From the NCBI RefSeq assembly GCF_020526085.1, contig NZ_CP084874.1, positions 682,001 through 746,000 of the forward strand: 64,000 bases of DNA, read 5' to 3'. Of this stretch, positions 54,769 to 63,366 are shown one piece after another. The stretch's first letter is position 1, and each line of letters starts with the position of its first letter. Source of the stretch: Klebsiella africana (GTDB lineage: Bacteria; Pseudomonadota; Gammaproteobacteria; Enterobacterales; Enterobacteriaceae). The position numbers and the translations under genes were made by a program. The notes under the pieces are model-generated. The model was given only the letters and a program-made list of their open reading frames with translations, did no database searches and was not told the origin of the DNA.

Positions 54769-54913
54769 CGTGCGAAACCCGGGTAGCGGCATACCCCTGT
54801 CCCGGTGACAACGTACTGAAAAGGATAGCCCCGGCATGGTAAGCGCCGCCGGGGAGCACCTGCCATAACGCAAAGATAATTAACACAACAACAAGACAGA
54901 AAAGGAAAATAGT

Positions 54914-56095
54914 ATGCACGATCGGCGTCTCGCCGCCCGCGCGGGTGAACTCAAGCCCTCCGCCGTCCGCGAACTTCTCAAGCACAGTAAACTGCCCGGC
55001 GTGATCTCGCTTGGCGGCGGCATCCCGGCCCCGGAACTGTTTGATACCGAAGGCCTGGAGCAGGCGGTGCAGAAGGTGATGAGCGAGCGTTTTAATGACG
55101 CATTCCAGTACGGTCTGACGGAAGGCTACCCGCCACTGCGCCAGGCGGTGAGTGAAATTTGCCAGTCCCGTGGCGTCGCCTGTTCAGCCGCCCAGGTCTA
55201 TATCACCTCTGGCTCCCAGCAATCGCTGGATATCGTTGCCCGTACGCTGCTCGATCCGGGCGATACTATCGTCGTTGAGCGTCCTACCTATCTGGCGGCG
55301 CTGCAGGTATTTCAGCTGGCGCAGGCCAATATCCTCAGCGTCGACACCGACGATGACGGGATGTTGGTGGAGCAACTGGCCGACCTGCTGGAGACCACCC
55401 GCGTCAAAGCCGTTTACCTGGTGCCGACGTTTGGCAACCCTGGCGGCAAAACGCTGAGCGAGGCGCGTCGTCGCCGTCTGGTTGAGCTGGCGAAAAAATA
55501 TGATTTCGTCATTCTGGAAGACGATCCCTACGGCGAAATTAGCTTTACAGACGCCGTGCGACGCCCGCTCTATCAGCACGCTGTCGAGCTGGGCTGTGAA
55601 GATCAGGTGGTTTACACCTCGACCTTTTCGAAAATCCTCGCGCCGGGGATGCGTATCGGCTGGATCGTCATGCCGGACTGGCTGGCGCAGCAGACGGTGA
55701 TTGTGAAGCAGGCGGCGGATCTGCATACCAATATGCTGTCGCAGGTGATCACTGCGGAATACCTCAGTCTGAACCGGCTGGAGAACCAGATTGCGTTGAT
55801 TCGCGAAGACTACCGCAAGAAGTGCGTGGCGCTCGCCGATGCGCTGGAAAGCCGCCTTGGCGAGCACCTGGAATTCAGCCGCCCACAGGGGGGAATGTTC
55901 CTGTGGGCGCGTTTCCGCTATCCGTTCGATACTATGGAATGGATGAAGAAAACGCTGGAAAACGGCGTGGTGTACGTCCCGGGTGAAGCGTTCTATCACG
56001 ATAAGCCGGATACCCGTACCCTGCGCCTTTCTTACTCCACGGTGTCAGAAGCCGGATTGCTGACGGCCGTTGAGCGGCTGGCAGCCTCCCTGTAA
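54914..56095 (+). CDS. PLP-dependent aminotransferase (2-aminoadipate/valine-pyruvate-like class I/II)
   Basis: 393-residue fold-type I aminotransferase resembling the catalytic domain of MocR proteins and LysN-type aminoadipate transaminases, but with no DNA-binding domain. Visible features are GVISLGGGIPAPELFD, YGLTEGYPPLRQAV, ITSGSQQSLDIVAR, VPTFGNPGG, and the PLP lysine in TSTFSKILAPGMRIG. The substrate cannot be told from sequence. It lies 145 bp after gss, with a GC hairpin (54829-54854) between, and may be read from its own promoter. Confidence 0.88.
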   Translation: MHDRRLAARAGELKPSAVRELLKHSKLPGVISLGGGIPAPELFDTEGLEQAVQKVMSERFNDAFQYGLTEGYPPLRQAVSEICQSRGVACSAAQVYITSGSQQSLDIVARTLLDPGDTIVVERPTYLAALQVFQLAQANILSVDTDDDGMLVEQLADLLETTRVKAVYLVPTFGNPGGKTLSEARRRRLVELAKKYDFVILEDDPYGEISFTDAVRRPLYQHAVELGCEDQVVYTSTFSKILAPGMRIGWIVMPDWLAQQTVIVKQAADLHTNMLSQVITAEYLSLNRLENQIALIREDYRKKCVALADALESRLGEHLEFSRPQGGMFLWARFRYPFDTMEWMKKTLENGVVYVPGEAFYHDKPDTRTLRLSYSTVSEAGLLTAVERLAASL

Positions 56096-56161
56096 CGACC
56101 CTGCTGTGCGCCGCTTCTCGGCGGCGCACAGCTCCGCGTGACGTTAACGTCCAGCGCAGGG

Positions 56162-56251
56162 TCAATCCGTTTCGGCGATCCGGTCATCGAGCCAGACCAG
56201 CATCAGCGCTGCGAGAAAAGCCAGCGCAAAGGTACCAATAAACAACAACAT
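56162..56251 (-). CDS. Candidate 29-residue membrane small protein
   Basis: Short frame encoding MLLFIGTFALAFLAALMLV followed by WLDDRIAETD: one strongly hydrophobic helix and an acidic, charged tail. A strong ribosome-binding site GAGGG sits 6 nt before the ATG. It begins 20 bp after the stop codon of the hypothetical gene at 56272-56460 on the same strand, so both may form a small operon. This shape is typical of single-pass stress or regulatory small proteins. Not recognised; support is coding logic only. Confidence 0.5.
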   Translation of the reverse strand: MLLFIGTFALAFLAALMLVWLDDRIAETD

Positions 56252-56271
56252 AGACGTCCCTCGCGGGTTAA

Positions 56272-56460
56272 TTATTTTTCTGGTTTTACCGGAGAGATAT
56301 TGTTTCGATCGGAGATAGAGATTTTTGTTCCAGCGGCGTGGCTGGCGAGAGAGAAAAAGTCATCGGCATCAATATCGAAGTTAAGAATAATTTCCCTGTA
56401 CTTCCCACCGTTAATTAACGCTTTGGCTTCTTTAACACTACTGGCAATAATGACAGGCAT
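56272..56460 (-). CDS. Hypothetical 62-residue protein
   Basis: Frame starting MPVIIASSVKEAKALINGGK and ending in ISPVKPEK, mixed alpha/beta in look, with an acidic centre (FDIDADDFF). The ATG at 56460 has only a weak GAG about 9 nt upstream; the upstream extension to 56520 would need a TTG start. No family recognised. It lies in a stretch with lower GC than its neighbours, followed by the 29-residue candidate. Confidence 0.5.
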   Translation of the reverse strand: MPVIIASSVKEAKALINGGKYREIILNFDIDADDFFSLASHAAGTKISISDRNNISPVKPEK

Positions 56461-56659
56461 CAGTTTTATCTCATTTTGAAAACTGTGAAGCAAAATAAGA
56501 GTTAGTTCGTACCAGATCAACTACTTTTTATCGTATTCCGCCGCAGAAAAAACGTCGTACTGTGACGCGACGACGACCGGATATTTTGTGACAGCGATCC
56601 GGTCATCAATAGCACAATCTTATTCGACGCTGGCGATATGCTGCAATTTTGCCAACTCG

Positions 56660-57004
56660 TCAGGATGATTTCCCCTGTTGTTTTTCGCGCAATATCTCGT
56701 CGCAGCGCTGCCGGTCCTGACGCAGCGCCTGCTGTTCCTGCGGGCTGAGCTGGCGCCAGGTATCCAGCATCCGCTGCCCCAGCGCCGGAAGGTAATGGGT
56801 TTTATGCAACGCATAGTCTGAATTTCCCCCCTCGACGATATTCTGCATATCGTCGAGGAACTGGCGGCTGTCCTCATGATCGATTACGCAAAAGACAGCC
56901 CGGTAGTAAGCTTCGTCTTCCTCGGTGTAATGCGGGGTGAACCACCAGACCAGCAGCGCGATAAGCGCCAGCAGCGGGATAATTAAGGATAATTTTTTCA
57001 ACAT
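56660..57004 (-). CDS. Hypothetical membrane-anchored 114-residue protein
   Basis: Starts MLKKLSLIIPLLALIALLVWWF, a single N-terminal membrane helix or uncleaved signal anchor, followed by a mostly helical soluble part with two cysteines (FCVIDHED and RQRCDEIL) that could pair in the periplasm. The ribosome-binding site before 57004 is weak and a TTG at 57025 is an alternative start. No family recognised. It lies between the lineage-specific small genes and the dehydrogenase. Confidence 0.6.
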   Translation of the reverse strand: MLKKLSLIIPLLALIALLVWWFTPHYTEEDEAYYRAVFCVIDHEDSRQFLDDMQNIVEGGNSDYALHKTHYLPALGQRMLDTWRQLSPQEQQALRQDRQRCDEILREKQQGKSS

Positions 57005-57090
57005 CAGTTTTTCGGCCGGAGACAATCAGCCGTCAGTGTACCTGCAACGACGGCCTGATGTAAGCGCCGGCCCCGGCGGGCCGGCACAGG

Positions 57091-57693
57091 CTAGTAGCCG
57101 ACCGGGTAGATGCGTCCGGTCTGAACCCCTTCAATGCTGCGGCGATAGGCCTGCGCCACGGCGGCAGCGGGAACGTTGGGAAAGCCCGGGAAAAAGTCGC
57201 CGTAGGCCGCCAGCGACTCGCTGAGCACAGTGGGGCTGATGAGATTGATGCGGATCCCGCGCGGCAGTTCGCAGGCGGCGGCGCGGACAAAGCCTTCCAG
57301 ACCGGCGTTGACCGTCGTGGCATTGATCCCCTGAGCAATCGGCTCCTGCGCGACAATGCCGCTAACCAGGGTAATCGACCCGCCGTCGCGCAGAAAGTGC
57401 TGCCCGATCAGCGCCAGGCGAATTTGCCCCAGCAGCTTGTCCTGTAGCCCGAGATTGAACTGGCTGTCAGTCATGGTGCTTAACGGCCCAAAATGCAGAT
57501 TGCCGGTGGTGGAGACGATGGCATCTACTTCGCCCGTTTGGGCAAATAGCGCCTCGACGCTCTCCTGCGAGGTGATATCCACCTGATAATCTCCCCGGGT
57601 GCGGCCGACGCGGATAACGTCATGTCTCTGGCTCAGTTCTTCGCTGACCGCGCGACCGATGGTGCCGCTGGCACCGATAACGATAATTTTCAT
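57091..57693 (-). CDS. Short-chain dehydrogenase/reductase
   Basis: 200-residue SDR-fold oxidoreductase with the nucleotide-binding motif GASGTIGRAV at residues 7-16 and the strand STTGNLHFG replacing the usual NNAG. The classical YxxxK pair is not evident: the region after TLVSGIVAQEP reads NATTVNAGLEGFVRA, so the Tyr/Lys dyad is altered. AGGAG lies 7 nt before the ATG. It is divergent from a LysR regulator, the typical arrangement for a regulator and its target. Substrate unknown. Confidence 0.85.
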   Translation of the reverse strand: MKIIVIGASGTIGRAVSEELSQRHDVIRVGRTRGDYQVDITSQESVEALFAQTGEVDAIVSTTGNLHFGPLSTMTDSQFNLGLQDKLLGQIRLALIGQHFLRDGGSITLVSGIVAQEPIAQGINATTVNAGLEGFVRAAACELPRGIRINLISPTVLSESLAAYGDFFPGFPNVPAAAVAQAYRRSIEGVQTGRIYPVGY

Positions 57694-57790
57694 GGCAGAC
57701 TCCTGATGAGGTGAGAGGCTATTTTTTAATAAAACGAATCTCGGATAAACTGGCGAAAAGTTAGAACATTACTAACCAGAGGTTAGCAAT

Positions 57791-58702
57791 ATGGACAAAT
57801 TACGAGGGATGGAGACGTTTATTGCCGTGGTGGAGTGCGGCAGCTTTACCGGGGCGGCGTCGCGCCTGGGGCTGTCGGCGGTGATGGTTGGGAAATATAT
57901 CGCCCAGCTGGAAAGCCAGCTGGCGACGCGTCTGCTGGAGCGTAACACCCGACGCCAGAGCCTCACCGACGCCGGGCGGGTCTATTTTGACGAAGCAAAA
58001 CGGGTGATGGAGCAGGTCTCCATCGCCGAAAGCGCCGTTGAGCGGCTGCGGCTGGCGCCGGCCGGTACCCTGCGGGTGAGCGCCCCCACCTCGTTCGGCG
58101 CCAGCGTGATCGCGCCCCTGACCGCCACCTTCCTGCAGGCCTGGCCTGCGGTTCGGGTGGAACTGGATCTGACTAACCGGATGGTCGATCTGGTGGATGA
58201 GGGGGTCGATCTGGCGATCCGCATCGGCGAGATCCATCAGGAGGATCTGGTGGCTCGCTACCTGGCGCCGTATCGGATGGTGATCTGCGCCGCACCGGCT
58301 TATCTGGCGCGTTACGGAACGCCCGGGAGGCCGGAAGATCTCGCCGATCATCTCTGCCTGTCCCATACGGTCTGGACCGCCCGCAACGAGTGGCGGCTGC
58401 CGGGCGTAGAGGGAGAAGTGCGCTGGAAACGCGATGCGGTTTTGCGCTGCAACGATGGCTACGCGCTGCGCCAGGCGGCGATCGCCGGGGCCGGGCTGCT
58501 GATGCAGCCGGAGGTACTGCTGGCCGATGCGCTGGCCAGCGGCAGCCTGGTGCGCGTGCTGGAGGCGTGGACCCCACAGCCGAGACCCGTGCATCTGCTC
58601 TGGCGCCAGGATCGCCGGCCCCTGCCGAAGCTGACGCAGTTTATCGCCCATCTTCAGCAGGGAATGGCCGACGCGCTGACAACGACCCGCGCATCGGAAT
58701 AA
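57791..58702 (+). CDS. LysR-family transcriptional regulator
   Basis: 303-residue LysR-type regulator: winged helix-turn-helix in the first 60 residues (MDKLRGMETFIAVVECGSFTG, then SRLGLSAVMVGKYIAQLE) and a substrate-binding domain from about residue 90. It is divergent from the short-chain dehydrogenase with a 97-bp gap, and probably controls it. It converges end to end with mtcC (no gap). Inducer unknown; the CrgA/DsdC-like subgroup to which it looks closest contains many regulators of redox enzymes. Confidence 0.88.
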   Translation: MDKLRGMETFIAVVECGSFTGAASRLGLSAVMVGKYIAQLESQLATRLLERNTRRQSLTDAGRVYFDEAKRVMEQVSIAESAVERLRLAPAGTLRVSAPTSFGASVIAPLTATFLQAWPAVRVELDLTNRMVDLVDEGVDLAIRIGEIHQEDLVARYLAPYRMVICAAPAYLARYGTPGRPEDLADHLCLSHTVWTARNEWRLPGVEGEVRWKRDAVLRCNDGYALRQAAIAGAGLLMQPEVLLADALASGSLVRVLEAWTPQPRPVHLLWRQDRRPLPKLTQFIAHLQQGMADALTTTRASE

Positions 58703-59851
58703 TCACTCCTCCCGCAGCGCCTGCTGCCAGTCGGCAATCAGATCGTGAGGATCTTCGATCCCGACCGACAGGCGGATCAGCTGCGGTGTGATACCGTTCG
58801 CCAGGCGTTTCTCCAGCGGGATCGAGGCATGGGTCATGCTGAAGGGCTGGCTCACCAGACTCTCCACGCCGCCCAGACTCTCCGCAAGCGTAAACCAGCG
58901 CAGCTTGCTGATGATGCGTTCGGCGTAACCGTCATCGCCCTTCACCACCACCGAAATCATGCCGCCGGGCAGCGCCATTTGCTGGCGCGCCAGCTGATGA
59001 TGCGGGTGCGAGGCCAGCCAGGGGAACCAGACCCGCTCCACTTCCGGCTGCTGTTCCAGCCATTCCGCAAGCTGCAGCGCGTTCGCGCTGTGGCGCTCCA
59101 TCCTCAGCGCCAGGGTGCGGATGCCGCGTAGCGTCAGGAAGCTGCTGAACGGGTCAAGCACGCCGCCTACCGCATTCTGCAGATAGCCAAGCTTTTCCGC
59201 GAGCGCGGAGTTATCGCCAACCACCGCCAGGCCGGCGACGACATCGGAATGGCCGTTGAGGTACTTGGTTGCGGAGTGCACCACAATATCAAACCCATGC
59301 TCCAGCGGGCGATGGATCGCCGGCGAGGCGAAGGTGTTATCGGCGACGCTGATCAGGCTATGGCGGCGCGCAATGGCGGCGATGGCGCTGAGATCCGCCA
59401 GCTTCAGCAGCGGGTTGGTGGGCGTTTCCACCCAGATCATGCGCGTATCGGGGCGGATCGCCGCTTCAATCCCCTTCAGGTCGTCGGGTTTCACCCAGCT
59501 CACCTGCAGACCCGCGCTACGGCGGCGAACGTTTTCCAGCAGGCGGTAAGTGCCGCCATACACATCATCGACCGCCACCAGGTGACTGTCCTTATCCAGC
59601 AGCTCCAGCACGGTGGAGATGGCGGCCAGCCCGGAGGCGAACGCGTAGCCGCGCGTGCCATTTTCCAGATCGGCGATCGCGGTTTCCAGCGCATGGCGGG
59701 TGGGATTCCCGCTGCGGGAATATTCATAGCCGGTGTGCTGCCCCGGCGCCGGCTGAGCAAAAGTGGAGGTGGCGTAAATCGGCGGCATCACTGCGCCGTG
59801 GCTGTCGGTGAAGGTTCCGCTATGTACACTCAGGGTGTGGATAGATGACAT
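58703..59851 (-). CDS. mtcC: Cystathionine gamma-lyase MtcC
   Basis: PLP enzyme of the Cys/Met metabolism family, 382 residues, with YSRSGNPTR near residue 45, DDVYGGTYRL, and the PLP lysine K196 in HSATKYLNGHSD. Position directly after a cystathionine beta-synthase gene (10-bp gap) identifies it as the cleaving step of reverse transsulfuration, giving cysteine from cystathionine. Klebsiella pneumoniae is known to have this pathway as mtcBC, controlled by CysB, Cbl and MetJ. By sequence alone gamma-synthase activity cannot be excluded. Confidence 0.88.
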   Translation of the reverse strand: MSSIHTLSVHSGTFTDSHGAVMPPIYATSTFAQPAPGQHTGYEYSRSGNPTRHALETAIADLENGTRGYAFASGLAAISTVLELLDKDSHLVAVDDVYGGTYRLLENVRRRSAGLQVSWVKPDDLKGIEAAIRPDTRMIWVETPTNPLLKLADLSAIAAIARRHSLISVADNTFASPAIHRPLEHGFDIVVHSATKYLNGHSDVVAGLAVVGDNSALAEKLGYLQNAVGGVLDPFSSFLTLRGIRTLALRMERHSANALQLAEWLEQQPEVERVWFPWLASHPHHQLARQQMALPGGMISVVVKGDDGYAERIISKLRWFTLAESLGGVESLVSQPFSMTHASIPLEKRLANGITPQLIRLSVGIEDPHDLIADWQQALREE

Positions 59852-59861
59852 AAAAAATTCC

Positions 59862-61238
59862 TTATTGTGCGACTCGGTTACGCCAGGCGGTCAGTACATC
59901 GCTGCGGGTGACCAGGCCAAGAAAACGCGCGTTGTCAGCGATCACCGCCACCAGACCGCGATCGAGAATGGCCTGCAGTTCGCTCTCTGGCGCATGCTTA
60001 TCGAGAGTTTCAACATGGCGGCTCATCGCTTCGCTGACCGGCAGGGAGAAGCGTTGGCGATCGCCCTGTACGTGGCGGATCAAATCCCACTCATCGACGA
60101 TGCCGACCACGCGGCCATCTTCCAGTACCGGCAGTTGGGAGATGTCATACAGCCGCATGCGGGTAAAGACCGCGGCCAGGGTGTGGTCCGGCGCGGCCGT
60201 GACGGTAGCGCCTTCGTCATGGCGCAGGGCGATAAAATCACTGAGATCGCCCTGTTGGGGCCGGGCGATCAGTCCTTGCTGGCGCATCCAGTCATCGTTG
60301 AACATTTTGGACAGGTATTTATTGCCGCTATCGCAGGCGAAGGTCACCACCCGTTTCGGACGGCTTTGCGCCCGGCAGTAGCGCAGGGCGGCGCTGAGCA
60401 AGGTGCCGGTGGAGGAGCCGGCCAGCACGCCCTCGACCTGCAGCAGCTGGCGCGCAGTCTGGAATGCTTCGCGGTCGCTGACGCGATACGCGGTATGCAC
60501 TCCCTCCAGCCTGGCCAGCGGCGGGATAAAATCTTCGCCGATCCCTTCGACCAGCCAGGAGCCCGTTTCACCGTAGCGTCCGGTATCGACCTGATCGGCA
60601 AGGATCGAACCCGCCGGATCGGCGAGAATAAATTCCGTTTTCGGCGAGTGTTCTGCAAACCAGGCCTGAAGCCCACCCAGCGTACCGCCGGAGCCGACGC
60701 CGACAACGATGGCGTCAATGTCGCCTTCCAGCTGCTGATAAAGCTCCGGCGCAGTGGAGGTGGCATGGGCCAGCGGATTGGCGTCGTTATTAAACTGGTC
60801 GATGTAAAAGGCGCCCGGGGTTTCATCGGCAAGCCGGCGGGCATAATCCTGATAATAGGCTGGGTGGCCTTTATTGACGTCGGAACGGGTGAGCAGCACC
60901 GTCGCGCCCAGCGCCCGCAGGTGAAAGATTTTCTCGCGGCTCATTTTGTCCGGCACCACCAGGATCAGCCGGTAATTTTTCTGCGCCGCGATCAGCGCCA
61001 GGCCGAGGCCGGTGTTACCGGCGGTGGCTTCGATTATCGTTCCTCCAGGCGCCAGTTTTCCCTGGCGCTCGGCTTCATTAATCATCGACAGCGCAACGCG
61101 ATCTTTAATTGATCCGCCCGGGTTCTGATTTTCCAGTTTTAAAAACAGACTGCAGGGGCCGGTATCCAGTTTATGCAACTGGAGCAGGGGAGTATGACCG
61201 ATCAGATCGCTCACGGAATGAAACAGTGACATAACCAT
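59862..61238 (-). CDS. mtcB: Cystathionine beta-synthase MtcB
   Basis: 458-residue PLP enzyme that condenses homocysteine and serine to cystathionine. The catalytic core has the PLP lysine K45 in NPGGSIKDR and the phosphate loop EATAGNTGLGLAL; VGVGSGGTLGG follows. The C-terminal 120 residues form two CBS domains (around VIADNARFLGLVTRSD at the end). An alternative ATG at 61232 removes two residues. It is the first gene of the mtcBC operon. The upstream 350 bp should carry CysB/Cbl sites, which I could not assign. Confidence 0.9.
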   Translation of the reverse strand: MVMSLFHSVSDLIGHTPLLQLHKLDTGPCSLFLKLENQNPGGSIKDRVALSMINEAERQGKLAPGGTIIEATAGNTGLGLALIAAQKNYRLILVVPDKMSREKIFHLRALGATVLLTRSDVNKGHPAYYQDYARRLADETPGAFYIDQFNNDANPLAHATSTAPELYQQLEGDIDAIVVGVGSGGTLGGLQAWFAEHSPKTEFILADPAGSILADQVDTGRYGETGSWLVEGIGEDFIPPLARLEGVHTAYRVSDREAFQTARQLLQVEGVLAGSSTGTLLSAALRYCRAQSRPKRVVTFACDSGNKYLSKMFNDDWMRQQGLIARPQQGDLSDFIALRHDEGATVTAAPDHTLAAVFTRMRLYDISQLPVLEDGRVVGIVDEWDLIRHVQGDRQRFSLPVSEAMSRHVETLDKHAPESELQAILDRGLVAVIADNARFLGLVTRSDVLTAWRNRVAQ

Positions 61239-61600
61239 TTACCCACTCGTTTAAGATATTTTTGCATGGTAGAGCTGTGAAAATGGTAATTTAAAGAATA
61301 TTTCTCTGTCAGTTAGCGCGAAATGGAATATAAGATGCTATTTGGCCATCTGGAGGGAAAGCAGGGCAGCCACCTGGGCGGATCGATTGCCAGAAAAGGG
61401 CGTTTTTAGTCGCTTTTAGCGAGAAAATGGCGATTTTAATCAGTGTGTTATTTGATATCTGAAAATGTAATTGCGAAAAGATTCTATGGGGGGAGGCGGT
61501 CTGCGCTTGCCGTTAAGTGGCAGCTGGCTGGCCAGGAGAATAGCGCAGCAGAGAAATCACGGGTTAGCGTTGTTCGATGAAGAGTACTGGCTATAGAAAA
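61239..61600. other. mtcB upstream region
   Basis: No gene seen. AT-rich blocks on the minus strand (for example ATATTCTTTAAATTACC around 61294-61310) could be promoter or CysB-type sites, but I found no match good enough to place. There is no convincing open frame. Confidence 0.4.
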
Positions 61601-61625
61601 GCAAAAAACGCCTTTTTGGCGGGTT
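61601..61625 (-). terminator. Terminator-like hairpin after the displaced tRNA-Phe end
   Basis: Minus strand: CGCC AAAAA GGCG followed by TTTTTTGC, starting about 10 nt after the CCA-end remnant. This is the layout of a tRNA gene's own terminator, even though no tRNA gene is attached to it here. Confidence 0.7.
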
Positions 61626-61633
61626 CTTTAAAT

Positions 61634-61651
61634 AGTGGTGCCCGGACTCGG
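61634..61651 (-). repeat. tRNA-Phe 3'-end fragment, probable attachment site (island boundary)
   Basis: Minus strand CCGAGTCCGGGCACCACT equals the last 16 bases of enterobacterial tRNA-Phe (through CCA) plus two trailing bases. The match stops at 61652, and the remaining 60 bases of the tRNA are absent. With the terminator next to it, this looks like the native tRNA 3' end displaced by an integrated element lying to the right. The intact tRNA-Phe would be at the far side of that element. Confidence 0.8.
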
Positions 61652-61819
61652 GAACATTCAGTACTCTATTAAATTAAAATTTATCATAAATCTGTTTTTT
61701 GGTTAATTATCAAAACGCTGCGTTAGACTCATAATTTTATTTTTAAATCAAAACACTAGATTTGAAAGTTTAAAGGCATGTCCGGTTCGATACTCCGATT
61801 CGATTCCTTATAAATTTAT

Positions 61820-61853
61820 CGTAATGACATCTGCGTTACGCATGTTGTATACT
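61820..61853 (+). promoter_or_regulatory. Promoter and operator of the KacAT-like pair
   Basis: -35 ATGACA (61824-61829), 18-bp spacer, -10 TATACT (61848-61853). The inverted repeat CGTAA-N11-TTACG (61820-61840) overlaps the -35 element, as expected for autorepression by a ribbon-helix-helix antitoxin-toxin complex. Elements seen; binding inferred. Confidence 0.6.
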
Positions 61854-61885
61854 TTATATCCAGAGAAACACAAGAGGACAACACC

Positions 61886-62661
<776 letters not shown>

Positions 62662-62928
62662 TTGGTATTATTTATAATTACAAGAGAATCTGAAGTGTTT
62701 GTTAAACCCGTAGTGATTCAGTCCCACATGTATCGTCGGTCAGATTAGCAACCTGGGACCACGGTCCCATCTGCTCATTTTAGTACTATTTAGTCTGTGA
62801 CTATGGTCCCAACTGACGGTCAGGAAGGCTTCCAACTGTATGTCAAATTTATGCATAACAGTCTGAACCAAGTAATGCAGATTTGTCGTACCGTGACTGG
62901 CTATCAAGCTCTTTGAACGCGAAAAGAC
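62662..62928. repeat. Spacer with repeated GTCCCA motif and a 16-bp palindrome
   Basis: No gene seen. GTCCCA occurs at 62721, 62764 and 62806, spaced 43 and 42 bp, and the middle copy is half of a perfect palindrome TGGGACCACGGTCCCA (62754-62769). The regular spacing is about four helical turns. Purpose unknown; it could be a protein-binding array or a decayed element end. Confidence 0.5.
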
Positions 62929-63177
62929 GTGGATGCAGATCTAAGTAATAAGCTCCCCGCTGTAGCTGGGAAAATCCGACAAAGGATGTTCTGTATGGAC
63001 TCACAGGATGTATTGTATATCGTCCGATGTTACGGCGTCGTCAAGCGGTCCTTTACCGCTCCAGGTCACCAATTAGCATATGGAAGCTTAAAGGTCGCCG
63101 ATGGCGAACTAGATAAGGTTGCCTGCAAAATTCACCGCACAGGTGAAAACAGCCCAGTTAGTCACGACAAGCCATAA
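62929..63177 (+). CDS. Doubtful 82-codon open frame, possible gene remnant
   Basis: Opens at a GTG (62929) without a clear ribosome-binding site, and encodes a mixed polypeptide including CYGVVKRSFTAPGHQL. No family recognised and codon use is unlike the neighbours. It may be the end of a decayed gene or chance. The following stretch 63178-63366 holds no other gene; AAGGGA at 63354-63359 serves the next gene. Confidence 0.25.
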   Translation: MDADLSNKLPAVAGKIRQRMFCMDSQDVLYIVRCYGVVKRSFTAPGHQLAYGSLKVADGELDKVACKIHRTGENSPVSHDKP

Positions 63178-63366
63178 AATTAAAATGAATTGACGACGCT
63201 GTGCAAATCACATTTTTATCGCCGCTATGAACGCTGTGTTCCGGAAACGGCAAAACGGGGAGGGGATGAATAGACCTGCATGTTCTAAGTAATAATTTGT
63301 TGCTATGTTGAACGCGAAGAATGATAATTGCTAACAGGAAGCTAATATTACTAAAGGGAAATTTAG

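Noticed and set aside
54829-54854. CCCCGGC/GCCGGGG hairpin between gss and the aminotransferase as a terminator or riboswitch
   Set aside because: No U-tract follows and no known aptamer pattern is visible; it may be a leader hairpin but cannot be assigned.
61780-61806. T-arm-like text (CCGGTTCGATACTCCGATTCG) suggesting a tRNA remnant
   Set aside because: It resembles a tRNA T-loop but the stem does not pair cleanly and no acceptor or anticodon part follows; too weak to call.
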